Position numbers and translations under genes: made by a program. From assembly GCA_038227045.1 (NCBI GenBank), contig JBBRQD010000004.1:80066-144065 (forward strand): DNA of 64,000 nt. Direction: 5' to 3'. Positions 1 to 6,958 of this stretch are shown piece after piece. The notes below the pieces were generated by a model. That model was not told where the DNA came from, did no database searches, and worked only from the letters and a program-made list of their open reading frames with translations. Each line of letters opens with the position of its first letter. Position 1 is the stretch's first letter. Source of the DNA: JANXLS01 sp038227045 (GTDB taxonomy: Bacteria > Planctomycetota > SZUA-567 > H5-PLA8).

Positions 1-16
1 CACTTCGAAAAAATGA

Positions 17-50
17 GCCTTTTCACCTTGTCACCTTGTCATCCCCTCAT
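17..50. repeat. CACCTTGT-type short repeats
   Basis: Two consecutive copies of the 8-bp unit CACCTTGT followed by a CATCCCCTCATT tail, directly 3' of the yjbQ-like stop codon. The same unit forms a nine-copy array at 14618-14689, also directly 3' of a stop codon, and an inverted pair at 22139-22229. Confidence 0.7.
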
Positions 51-469
51 TCCCCAATAATCTTCACCAAAACCCGCTTAGCCCGGCGGCCATCAAATTC
101 GCCATAAAAGATCTGCTCCCAAGGCCCAAAATCCAACTGCCCTTTGGTAATCGCAACAACCACTTCGCGGCCCATGACCTGCCGTTTTAAATGCGCATCG
201 GCGTTATCCTCGCCCGTTCGATTGTGCTGATACGTCTTGGCGGAAGCATCGAAAGGCGCGAGTTTCTCAAGCCACCTCTTATAATCTTCATGCAGCCCCG
301 ATTCGTCATCGTTGATAAAAACGCTGGCCGTAATATGCATGGCATTAACAAGACAAAGCCCCTCTTGCACAGAGCTCTTGCGAACCAATTCCGCCACTTG
401 TGATGTGATATTCTGAAAGCCTATACGTTGTGGAATATTAAATATAAGATTCTCAGTTAAACATTTCAT
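47..469 (-). CDS. YjbQ/UPF0047 family protein
   Basis: A 140-residue protein, the normal length of the YjbQ (UPF0047) family. Family members form small beta-rich trimers; E. coli YjbQ has been credited with weak thiamine-phosphate synthase activity, but the physiological role is unsettled. Visible signatures are AMHITASVFINDDE (around residues 43-56, with His45), the HNRTGEDNADAH block (His82, His93) and the C-terminal FGPWEQIFYGEFDGRR, which hold the conserved His, Asp and Glu cluster. Translation starts at ATG 469. The GT87 gene ends 96 bp upstream on the same strand, so read-through from it is possible, but that gap carries a dispersed repeat and no obvious shared function. Family assignment is firm; the substrate is not known. 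Confidence 0.9.
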   Translation of the reverse strand: MKCLTENLIFNIPQRIGFQNITSQVAELVRKSSVQEGLCLVNAMHITASVFINDDESGLHEDYKRWLEKLAPFDASAKTYQHNRTGEDNADAHLKRQVMGREVVVAITKGQLDFGPWEQIFYGEFDGRRAKRVLVKIIGE

Positions 470-488
470 ACAAAATTACCCACCTAAA

Positions 489-525
489 AATTTCGCGAAG
501 ATCCGCGTTATCCGCGGTTAAAAAG
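489..525. repeat. Dispersed AACCGCGGATAACGC repeat, copy 1
   Basis: Read on the minus strand this is TTTAACCGCGGATAACG followed by CGGATCTTCGCG. The same phrase recurs almost unchanged at 54330-54362. It lies between the GT87 stop and the yjbQ start, i.e. 3' of the GT87 gene. Confidence 0.7.
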
Positions 526-565
526 CCGTTAAAACCCATCGCCTTTGGCAGCCCATTCTAAAAAT

Positions 566-2023
566 TCAACGGTCCAACCCTTCAAGACTTCGCGGTCCCC
601 CAGAAGGTTCCAGTTTCCAAAGCCCCCAACCCAAAGCCAGATAAACCGCAAGCAGCATCCAAAACCCGATCCCCATCATTTGCAGCCAATCGCTGTTCAG
701 CTTTCCAATGAAATTGACAGAGAACACCACGCCTTGCAGACAAGTTGCCGCAAGCGCCGCAATGCAAAGAGTCCGCGCAAATCCGCGAATGCGGTCCTGT
801 TGCATCAAAGCAATCGCCGCCGCCGCCGGGATCAGCAGCGCGCACAGATGCGCCTTGCGAGTCAGCGGCGAAATCAACAGCATCGAGGTCGCGATCAATC
901 CCCAGCTCAGCGCAATCCCCGCCGGATCGCTGCGCGCCACTTTCCGCGCGGTCAAAAACACGGTCATGCCGAGCATCAAAAATTCGAAAACCTGGCAGAT
1001 TCGCCGCACTGTCGTCTCCGGCCAATCCACGATATTCGCATAGTAAAGCCGCTCAGTCTTGTCTTTGAAAACAAAGCGCATCGGTGTCGGCGACAGATAA
1101 CGCGTCAGAGTTCCGGCCAGCGAAATGCCGCCCACCAATTGTTTCTGATCCGCGCCGCCTTCGTGACCGATCGGATCGTCTTCCGCGTCTTCGCCTGTCG
1201 TCGCGGAAAAGATATGCGCTTTGTATTCCCTCAGCCGCGCAATCGCCTGCGAAAATCCCATCGGCAGAGCCGGCACAAGCAGCAGGAAAAAGACCAGTCC
1301 AAGCGCCCCGCCCAACATGCCCCATTTCCGCCAAGTCCAAAGCAGATACAGCCCGAACAATCCCGGCGTGACTTTGATCGCGGTGGCCAGAGCGATCGCC
1401 ACGCCGCTCGAAAACTCCCACAACGGTTTGCGCTTTTGCAGCATCCACCACAGCGCCAGCGTCAACGAAAATGCGACATACAAATTCGAATTTCCATGCC
1501 GCATGTTGGAATGCACGAACCGAAAACACACCGTCGCCGCGAGCATCATGCCAGTATCCGGATGCCGCAACCAGCGCTGCCACCCACTATCGTAAATCGC
1601 AGGCGGCGAAGTCTGAGGCACCCAGCGCCACAGCGCATCCCGCAGCAGCCAGAACAAGCCAAAGAGCATCGCGTAATTCAGGAGCATGAAGACGATCAGC
1701 GCAGCGTTGTGCGGCAGCAGAGCCAGCGGCATCATCGGAAAAACGGCGAACGTCGGAGGATAAAGGTATGGCCGCCGCGAAATATCGGATTGCTTAAAAT
1801 CATAAATATTCCCACCGCGCAAAGCCAGCCGCCCGGCCCCATAAAACGCGGTAAAATCCGAAACATGCTGAGGATTCTTCGCCGTATGCCAGCACGCACG
1901 CACGCTGATCACGGATTGCCAGCCCACCACGACAACAATCACCAACCACCAAAAATTGCGCCACGGCTGAGCCGGCCGGGACACAACCGCACCCGCTGAA
2001 GGAACGTCGGATTGAATGTTCAT
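566..2023 (-). CDS. GT87 (DUF2029) membrane glycosyltransferase
   Basis: A 485-residue polytopic inner-membrane protein of the GT87/DUF2029 family, polyprenol-phosphate-sugar-dependent mannosyl/glycosyltransferases of the GT-C fold. Seen: a first membrane segment near residues 23-42, then DFTAFYGAGRLALRGGNIYD and YLYPPTFAVFPMPLALL-like sequence (PYLYPPTFAVFPMMPLALLP), which are the hallmark acceptor/catalytic loop of the family, then about ten hydrophobic helices. The frame is open further upstream but the extra 53 residues have no membrane character and run into a palindromic repeat; ATG 2023 is therefore preferred. The sugar donor and acceptor cannot be read from sequence. No partner gene is adjacent; yjbQ follows 96 bp downstream. 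Confidence 0.85.
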   Translation of the reverse strand: MNIQSDVPSAGAVVSRPAQPWRNFWWLVIVVVVGWQSVISVRACWHTAKNPQHVSDFTAFYGAGRLALRGGNIYDFKQSDISRRPYLYPPTFAVFPMMPLALLPHNAALIVFMLLNYAMLFGLFWLLRDALWRWVPQTSPPAIYDSGWQRWLRHPDTGMMLAATVCFRFVHSNMRHGNSNLYVAFSLTLALWWMLQKRKPLWEFSSGVAIALATAIKVTPGLFGLYLLWTWRKWGMLGGALGLVFFLLLVPALPMGFSQAIARLREYKAHIFSATTGEDAEDDPIGHEGGADQKQLVGGISLAGTLTRYLSPTPMRFVFKDKTERLYYANIVDWPETTVRRICQVFEFLMLGMTVFLTARKVARSDPAGIALSWGLIATSMLLISPLTRKAHLCALLIPAAAAIALMQQDRIRGFARTLCIAALAATCLQGVVFSVNFIGKLNSDWLQMMGIGFWMLLAVYLALGWGLWKLEPSGGPRSLEGLDR

Positions 2024-2122
2024 TGAATTCGAATTATAGCGAAGCGACGCAAAAACGCAGCAGGGGAATCGTGCAAAAACGAAGTGCTTTCTACACAACT
2101 CCTCAAGATATTGAAATTGCCG

Positions 2123-2380
2123 ACATCCCGGAGGGATATCAGCTATTAGCCGGTGGTTGAGGCCGTACCCGGCCGACACCACCGGATTCGATCAGAATTG
2201 TCCCGCACCCCGGCAGGGGTGCCAGCAAATGTTCGAGACACATGCATTACTTCCACTTGTCTCGCCCTCATTGTTGGCTGGCACCCTTGCTGGGGTGCAG
2301 AGAACTTTTCCGCATATTCCGGTGGTGTCGGCCGGGTACGGCCTCAACCACCGGCTAATGGCTTTGAATCCCTTCGGGAT
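2123..2380. repeat. Nested REP-like palindrome (two inverted 63-bp units)
   Basis: A 258-bp inverted structure filling most of the 463-bp gap 2024-2486. The outer arm 2123-2185 reads CATCCCGGAGGGAT..., then TTAGCCGGTGGTTGAGGCCG and a GTACCCGGCCGACACCACCGG end; 2318-2380 is its near-perfect reverse complement. Inside sits a second inverted pair, GCACCCCGGCAGGGGTGCC (2205-2223) and its mirror at 2280-2298. A single related unit lies at 30503-30601. The rest of the gap shows nothing recognisable apart from the 3'-end repeat at 2440-2478. Confidence 0.85.
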
Positions 2381-2439
2381 AAAAACAACTCGATTTCAAA
2401 AAAACACGAGAACTCAACCGAGTTCCCGTGTCCCAATCT

Positions 2440-2478
2440 TCTTGCCGTTCTTTGCGCCTTTGCGTCTTTGCGAGAGAA
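2440..2478. repeat. TTTGCGCCTTTGCGTC-type 3'-end repeat
   Basis: Sequence CTTTGCGCCTTTGCGTC followed by TTTGCGAGAGAAAA, placed immediately 3' of the stop codon of the minus-strand gene ending at 2487. It belongs to the same degenerate family as 18500-18530, 19483-19507 and 53083-53250. Confidence 0.6.
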
Positions 2479-2486
2479 AATAAAAA

Positions 2487-3185
2487 TCAGCGATCAAGCA
2501 AAACAACCGGCGAACCGAATTCGTCCACCGCGCATATCCGCGACACCATCGTCGTCCCGGCGGTGAACACAATTCCGGTAAACGTCTTGGCGTACTTCCC
2601 CACGGCATTCTGCCCGTTGGTGTTTTCCAATTTCAGCGATTTGGCTTGCCAGAATTTATAAATGCTGCTGTATTGAAGAATCATGCTGCGGCGATTCTCT
2701 TCCGGGCCGCCGACCACAAAATGGCCGTCCAAGCTGACGCGCGCGTCGATGGTCAACTTCAACGCCGCTTCCACTTTTTCGGCCTTGATCGACAGCAACT
2801 CGTTTTCCTTCACTTCGAGTCTGCCGGTTGCAAAATCCTTTACGTCCAGCCGCCCGAGTTCATTGCGCTGCGTGGAAGGATCTTTCTGCGCGTCAAGCAC
2901 TCCTCGATACGTGTTGTCCTTCGAATTCTTACCGGTGAGTTCTTCCAATCCAAGCGCCAGAAGCGTCCTGGGATCGTTCTTGTCGACGATCACATACAGC
3001 GACCACGAGGCTGCGCCTTGTTTATGAGGGCAGAACAGAAACACAGGCTGTTTCACCAATTCCTGAGGCACCGCCTTCGACCCTGCAGCCGCGGATTGAA
3101 CGTCCCGTTCAGGAGCTTCGTAACCAAATAGCGCGGAAACCGAAACGAGCGCCGCAACGAGACAAGAGAGAACAGATTTTTGCAT
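2487..3185 (-). CDS. Secreted protein of unknown function
   Basis: A 232-residue protein with a clear Sec signal peptide: MQKSVLSCLVAALVSVSALFG, a short positive start, a hydrophobic stretch to about residue 20 and probable cleavage near residue 21-23. The mature part is mixed alpha/beta and hydrophilic with no cysteine cluster, lipobox, membrane segment or recognisable motif. A segment near residues 120-165 (LSIKAEKVEAALKLTIDARV) looks like alternating beta strands. Start ATG 3185 is preceded by AGGA at a 12-nt spacing. It stands alone: the upstream 566 bp are gene-free and prmC is divergent. I do not recognise the family; a periplasmic or extracellular location is all that can be inferred. 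Confidence 0.65.
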   Translation of the reverse strand: MQKSVLSCLVAALVSVSALFGYEAPERDVQSAAAGSKAVPQELVKQPVFLFCPHKQGAASWSLYVIVDKNDPRTLLALGLEELTGKNSKDNTYRGVLDAQKDPSTQRNELGRLDVKDFATGRLEVKENELLSIKAEKVEAALKLTIDARVSLDGHFVVGGPEENRRSMILQYSSIYKFWQAKSLKLENTNGQNAVGKYAKTFTGIVFTAGTTMVSRICAVDEFGSPVVLLDR

Positions 3186-3751
3186 GCTAATATGTTTCCT
3201 TTTAAAAATCTAAAACTTACGTCTGCACTTTGACCGAATCGTTTCGGTCGAAGCTTTCTCCAGGCACAATGACGGACCATTCTAATCGGCAGAAAGCACC
3301 GATAACTTGAACGTGCTAAAAACTACCAATGACTTCGACATTCCGTAATCGCAAGCTGAGACGGGAGCATATTGCTCTGCTTCAAACAAATCCCCATCCT
3401 TTTTTCAAAACAATAATTGACGAATTATCGGCGTGAAAAACCGAAGCAACTCGTTGTTGTTCCTTAACTTAAACGCAATTGACGTGCCACGCGTTTTACA
3501 CTCCTTATCATGCCTCTCCATGGCCGCAACCGAGATCGCGAACCGAGATATAGACCTATTTTTGATCATAGTGTCTACTATTGATCAGATGTCGGCCCAA
3601 TTGGAAAACGGTGTTTCAGCCGGTCGCGCCGAAAGTTCGGTTCAAATATTTTGGTCGGTAGCTTTGAATTTCGCCTTCGTAACCGTTCGCGATTTCACTT
3701 CAACGGACTTTACTTCCATGCCCAATACGAGTAAATTCCCGCCACCTTATT
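3186..3751. other. Gene-free 566-bp divergent intergenic region
   Basis: It separates the secreted protein (minus) from prmC (plus) and should carry both promoters. Base composition is clearly more AT-rich than the surrounding genes. The only structure noticed is a small perfect palindrome, GACCGAA-TCGT-TTCGGTC (3232-3249), 47 bp from the minus-strand start codon, which could be an operator. A 110-codon plus-strand frame (3433-3765) overlaps the prmC start and was not accepted as a gene. Confidence 0.5.
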
Positions 3752-4735
3752 ATGAATGCGAATAGCCCGCCTCCTCCTGAATCCGCACCGCCCCCGCGCA
3801 TCTGGACCCCGCTCGATCTGATTAATTGGACCAAAAGTTTCTTCGAAAAAAAGGGGCTCGAAAGCCCGCGTTTGGAAGCCGAATTGTTGCTGGCGGAAGT
3901 GCTCGGTTGCGCGCGCATCCGCCTGTACGTCGATTTCGAAAAACCGGTCGACGCCGCGGCCCTGGCCAAGTTCCGCGACTTCGTCAAACGCCGCGGGGAA
4001 AAGCGCGAACCGTTGCAGTACATTGTCGGCCACACCCAATTCGTCGATCTGAAAATTAAAGTGACGCCCGCGGCATTAATTCCACGCCCCGAAACCGAAA
4101 TCCTCGCGGTCTGGGCGGTCGATCGCGCAATGGAAATCGCAACTGGAACGCCGCACAAACCCGACCCGCTGGACACCCTTGCGCAATCCGCGCAACCCGT
4201 GCGCGTCCTGGATTTGTGCACCGGCACCGGCTGCGTCGCGCTGTACGTCGCCTCCAAAATTCCCAGCGCCCGTATGATCGCGACGGATATTTCAAAAGAA
4301 GCTCTTGCGCTCGCCGCTGAAAACGCGCTGGCGTTGAAGCAGGACGCGCGCGTGGTTTTTCTGCAAGGCGATCTGTTCGCGGCCCTGAACGAATCCGCCG
4401 AAACAGAACCCTTCGACATCATCGTGGCCAATCCCCCCTACGTCGATGAGAACTCCCGGGCCGCGCTGCAACCGGAAGTGCGCGACTTCGAACCGGCGCG
4501 CGCGCTGTTCGCGGGCGAAAGCGGCACGGCCATCGCGCGCCGTATTCTGGCGGAATGCGACTCGCGCCTCAAGCCCGGTGGATGGATTGGCATCGAATTC
4601 GGCGCGGACCAATCCAAAAGTATCGAGGAAATAGCCCAACGCGCCGGAATTTTTGACACTGTTAAAATCGAAAAGGACGGCGCGAAGCTGCCGCGATTTT
4701 TAATGGCGCGAAAAAAGGCCGCTCTAAAAATTTAA
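3752..4735 (+). CDS. prmC: Peptide chain release factor N5-glutamine methyltransferase PrmC (HemK)
   Basis: S-adenosylmethionine-dependent enzyme that methylates the GGQ glutamine of RF1/RF2 in the cytoplasm. Seen: an N-terminal helical PrmC domain (TPLDLINWTKSFFEKKG... LEAELLLAEVLG), then RREPLQYI-like sequence (KREPLQYIVGHTQF), IPRPETEILA, SAM motif I DLCTGTGCVALYVA, and the diagnostic catalytic NPPY motif in IIVANPPYVDENS. At 327 residues it is slightly longer than the usual 275-290 because of a proline-rich N-terminus and a short insert near residues 125-150. ATG 3752 precedes the domain by about 20 residues. The usual partner prfA is not adjacent. Assignment is secure. Confidence 0.93.
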   Translation: MNANSPPPPESAPPPRIWTPLDLINWTKSFFEKKGLESPRLEAELLLAEVLGCARIRLYVDFEKPVDAAALAKFRDFVKRRGEKREPLQYIVGHTQFVDLKIKVTPAALIPRPETEILAVWAVDRAMEIATGTPHKPDPLDTLAQSAQPVRVLDLCTGTGCVALYVASKIPSARMIATDISKEALALAAENALALKQDARVVFLQGDLFAALNESAETEPFDIIVANPPYVDENSRAALQPEVRDFEPARALFAGESGTAIARRILAECDSRLKPGGWIGIEFGADQSKSIEEIAQRAGIFDTVKIEKDGAKLPRFLMARKKAALKI

Positions 4736-4975
4736 ATCCGCATTTGGTACTAGCGATCCCATTTAATTGTATAAAATGAGTTTATAGAATAAAAATCCCG
4801 CGTCGCATTTTGAGGGTATCTCAAAACCCGGCGTGGGCGCTTTCCTGAAGGGTTGGCTCTGAAATCAATGTCCCTATGAGTGTGGCTCAACGCGCATTCG
4901 ACGTGCAGTAATTTTTTCCATGGCAAGTCTGGATTTGCGGCTAAGATTCGAAGCTCTATTAAGGGTAGTGCGCGC

Positions 4976-6277
4976 ATGGTTCAAATCAATTTCGCATCGC
5001 GCGAAATCAATTGCAAAATCGTCTACTACGGTCCCGGACGTTGCGGCAAGACCACCAATTTGCAATTGGTGCACGAAAAAGCGCCGGCGAATTCGACCGG
5101 TGAATTGGTTTCCATCGCGACGGAAACCGACCGCACGCTGTACTTCGATTTTTTACCACTCGATCTCGGCACCGTCGCCGGTATGCGAACGAAGTTTCAG
5201 CTCTACACGGTCCCAGGCCAGGTCTACTACGACGCCACCCGCAAACTGGTGCTGCAAGGCTGCGACGGGGTCGTCTTTGTCGCCGATTCAAATCCGGATT
5301 TAATGGCCGAGAATATCGAGTCGCTCGACAATCTCGCCACGAATCTCCGTGAAAATGGCTTGGACATCATGGACCTGCCGATGGTGCTGCAGTTCAACAA
5401 GCGCGATCTTCCCAAGACGATGTCCATCGAAGAAATGAACGCCAAGCTCAACCGCAACAATTGGCCGGTGGTCGAGGCCGTCGCGGTCAACGGCGACGGC
5501 GTGTTCCAGACCTTGAAAGCGATTTCGCAAGGCGTGATCAAACGCCTCAACCGTGAGCAGGGCTATAACGACGAAGGAAAGAAACCTGCCCGCGCATCGG
5601 CGCTCGCCGGCAACGCCCGAACGGCCCCGACTGCGTCGATCAGCAACGCCCATCCGGCGGTCCCCGGCCGCGGGCCGGCTCCACCAACACCTTCCTCGCG
5701 CTTTTCGTCGCCCCCGGCAAGAGGGCCGTCGCCTCAGACCGCTTCCGCACGCATTGCGCCGCCAGGCACAAGGCCGCCGAATCCGCAAACTGCGTCCGCA
5801 CGCATTGCCCCACCACCGACAAGGTCGCCGTCTCCAACTGCTTCCGCACGCACAGCGCCACCCGTTGCTAGACCGCCGTCCACGCAAATTCCGTCGGGAC
5901 GTGTACCGCCACCGACGCCAAGATCGCCGACTGCACCGTCGTTTACCAAACCCAACCCGACGCTTCAGCCTAAACCGTCCACTGCACGGTTTGCCACCAA
6001 ATCCGCCACCCCGACTATCAAGCCGCCGTCCGCGCAGAATGCGCCTGCACAGGGCGGCGAAACGGCGGCGCCGAATCCGTTCCGCAACCGCCTCGCTGAA
6101 ATTCGGTCCCAGTCCACCGACGCGAGCGCCCGTTCGGCGGCCGGCGACGAATCTCAGGACAATGTTGCCAGCAATGAAGCGCCCCAACCGCGCAAAGGTT
6201 GCCTTGGACGCGTAATTAAAGGAGGGGCTGCCGTGGCGTTGTTGCTTGCGTCGGCGGCCTATTACTTGCTTCGGTAA
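4976..6277 (+). CDS. MglA-like small GTPase with Pro-rich linker and C-terminal membrane anchor
   Basis: Ras-like GTPase of the MglA family, which sets the cell pole in gliding, twitching and pilus systems. Residues 1-195 are the G domain: the start MVQINFASREINCKIVYYGP aligns with classic MglA; P-loop GPGRCGKTT (19-27), switch I around TDRTLYFDFLP (51-61), switch II VPGQVYYDATRK (79-90) and specificity motif NKRD (141-144). Residues about 200-410 are a Pro/Ala/Ser-rich linker with degenerate repeats of TASARIAPPxTRPP (DNA 5730-5920). The protein ends with one hydrophobic helix (GAAVALLLASAAYYLLR), so it is probably tail-anchored, which ordinary MglA (about 195 aa) is not. ATG 4976 follows AAGGG. 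A roadblock protein and a DUF4388 protein follow on the same strand, supporting a polarity module. Confidence 0.9.
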   Translation: MVQINFASREINCKIVYYGPGRCGKTTNLQLVHEKAPANSTGELVSIATETDRTLYFDFLPLDLGTVAGMRTKFQLYTVPGQVYYDATRKLVLQGCDGVVFVADSNPDLMAENIESLDNLATNLRENGLDIMDLPMVLQFNKRDLPKTMSIEEMNAKLNRNNWPVVEAVAVNGDGVFQTLKAISQGVIKRLNREQGYNDEGKKPARASALAGNARTAPTASISNAHPAVPGRGPAPPTPSSRFSSPPARGPSPQTASARIAPPGTRPPNPQTASARIAPPPTRSPSPTASARTAPPVARPPSTQIPSGRVPPPTPRSPTAPSFTKPNPTLQPKPSTARFATKSATPTIKPPSAQNAPAQGGETAAPNPFRNRLAEIRSQSTDASARSAAGDESQDNVASNEAPQPRKGCLGRVIKGGAAVALLLASAAYYLLR

Positions 6278-6368
6278 TTTCGCGCAGGATAAAATGGTTT
6301 TTTTTGTACGCGGTTTGGTGGCCGTGCCTGACGCAGTCGAGCGGCATGGCGGCAAACGGAGAAAGACG

Positions 6369-6881
6369 ATGGAAATTAGCGAAAGAATGCGTAAAGCCCG
6401 CTTGGTGTTTTACGAACAGGACATTGAAGAGGTCAACAAAATCCTCGCCGATTTCCTGGATCGGTCCCAGGCTAAATGCGCTCTGCTGATCGACAAGGAA
6501 GGCCATCTTGTCACGAAAAAGGGCTTCACCAAGTCGTTCAACACCGACTCGATCGCCGCGCTCGTTGCCGGCTCGTTCGCCGCAACGAAACAGGTCGCGC
6601 AGTTGCTGGGCGAAACGGAATTTACAGTGCTCTTTCATCAGGGTAAAAACGAGAACATCCACATCGCGCTGGTGGCCGAACGCGCGCTGGTCGTCGTGAT
6701 TTTCGACGACCGCACCACGCTCGGAATGGTCCGACTGTACGCCGACGAATTGACCCAGCGCCTGACCGACAGCATGTTGCGCTCGTTCGACCGAAACAAG
6801 GACAAGGACGAAGGCGTCGGCAAAGAGTTCGCCGACGCGGCGGATCAAGCACTGGACGATTTTTTCGGACCGACGAAATAA
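6369..6881 (+). CDS. Roadblock/LC7 domain protein, probable MglB-type partner of the upstream GTPase
   Basis: A 170-residue cytoplasmic protein with a roadblock/LC7 fold. Family members (MglB) act as GTPase-activating partners or scaffolds for MglA. Seen: the N-terminal helix RMRKARLVFYEQDIEEVN, then KILADFLDRSQAKCALLIDKEGHLV, TDSIAALVAGSFAATKQVAQ, and FTVLFHQGKNENIHIALVAE, the strand-helix-strand order of roadblock proteins. The start is set at ATG 6369 because GGAGAAAG lies 4-11 nt upstream; the frame is open further upstream but that part overlaps the GTPase 3' end and looks non-coding. An acidic tail (KDKDEGVGKEFADAADQ) extends past the domain. It sits 91 bp after the GTPase, as expected for an MglA/MglB pair; the direct interaction is inferred. 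Confidence 0.87.
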   Translation: MEISERMRKARLVFYEQDIEEVNKILADFLDRSQAKCALLIDKEGHLVTKKGFTKSFNTDSIAALVAGSFAATKQVAQLLGETEFTVLFHQGKNENIHIALVAERALVVVIFDDRTTLGMVRLYADELTQRLTDSMLRSFDRNKDKDEGVGKEFADAADQALDDFFGPTK

Positions 6882-6889
6882 CTGCGGTT

Positions 6890-6947
6890 TCAGGTTCCAT
6901 GTTTCAGAGTAAGCCCTGGCAACCTGAAACCTGAAACCTGGAACCTG
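6890..6947. repeat. CAGGTTTCAGG hairpin repeat, copy 1
   Basis: Inverted phrases CAGGTTCCATGTTTCAG and CTGAAACCTGGAACCTG with an extra direct CCTGAAA copy between them, ending 12 nt before the ATG at 6959. It leaves no room for a normal Shine-Dalgarno site. A related hairpin lies at 47311-47348, 15 nt before another start codon. Confidence 0.7.
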
Positions 6948-6958
6948 GGACTGTTTTT

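Noticed and set aside
545..1999. A 484-codon plus-strand open frame rich in Arg, Gln and His
   Set aside because: It runs opposite to the GT87 gene, has no ribosome site, and its composition is what the complement of a GC-rich gene produces.
3433..3765. A 110-codon plus-strand frame before prmC
   Set aside because: Overlaps the prmC start out of frame, lacks a ribosome site and has no protein-like pattern.
4808..4826. TTTTGAG-GGTAT-CTCAAAA hairpin before the GTPase gene as a fifth long-palindrome copy
   Set aside because: A short stretch near it resembles the outer arm of element B, but the long paired interior is missing; at best a decayed remnant.
5300..6355. A 351-codon minus-strand open frame opposite the GTPase
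   Set aside because: Arg/Cys/Gly-rich complement of the Pro/Ala-rich linker; no domain and no start signal.
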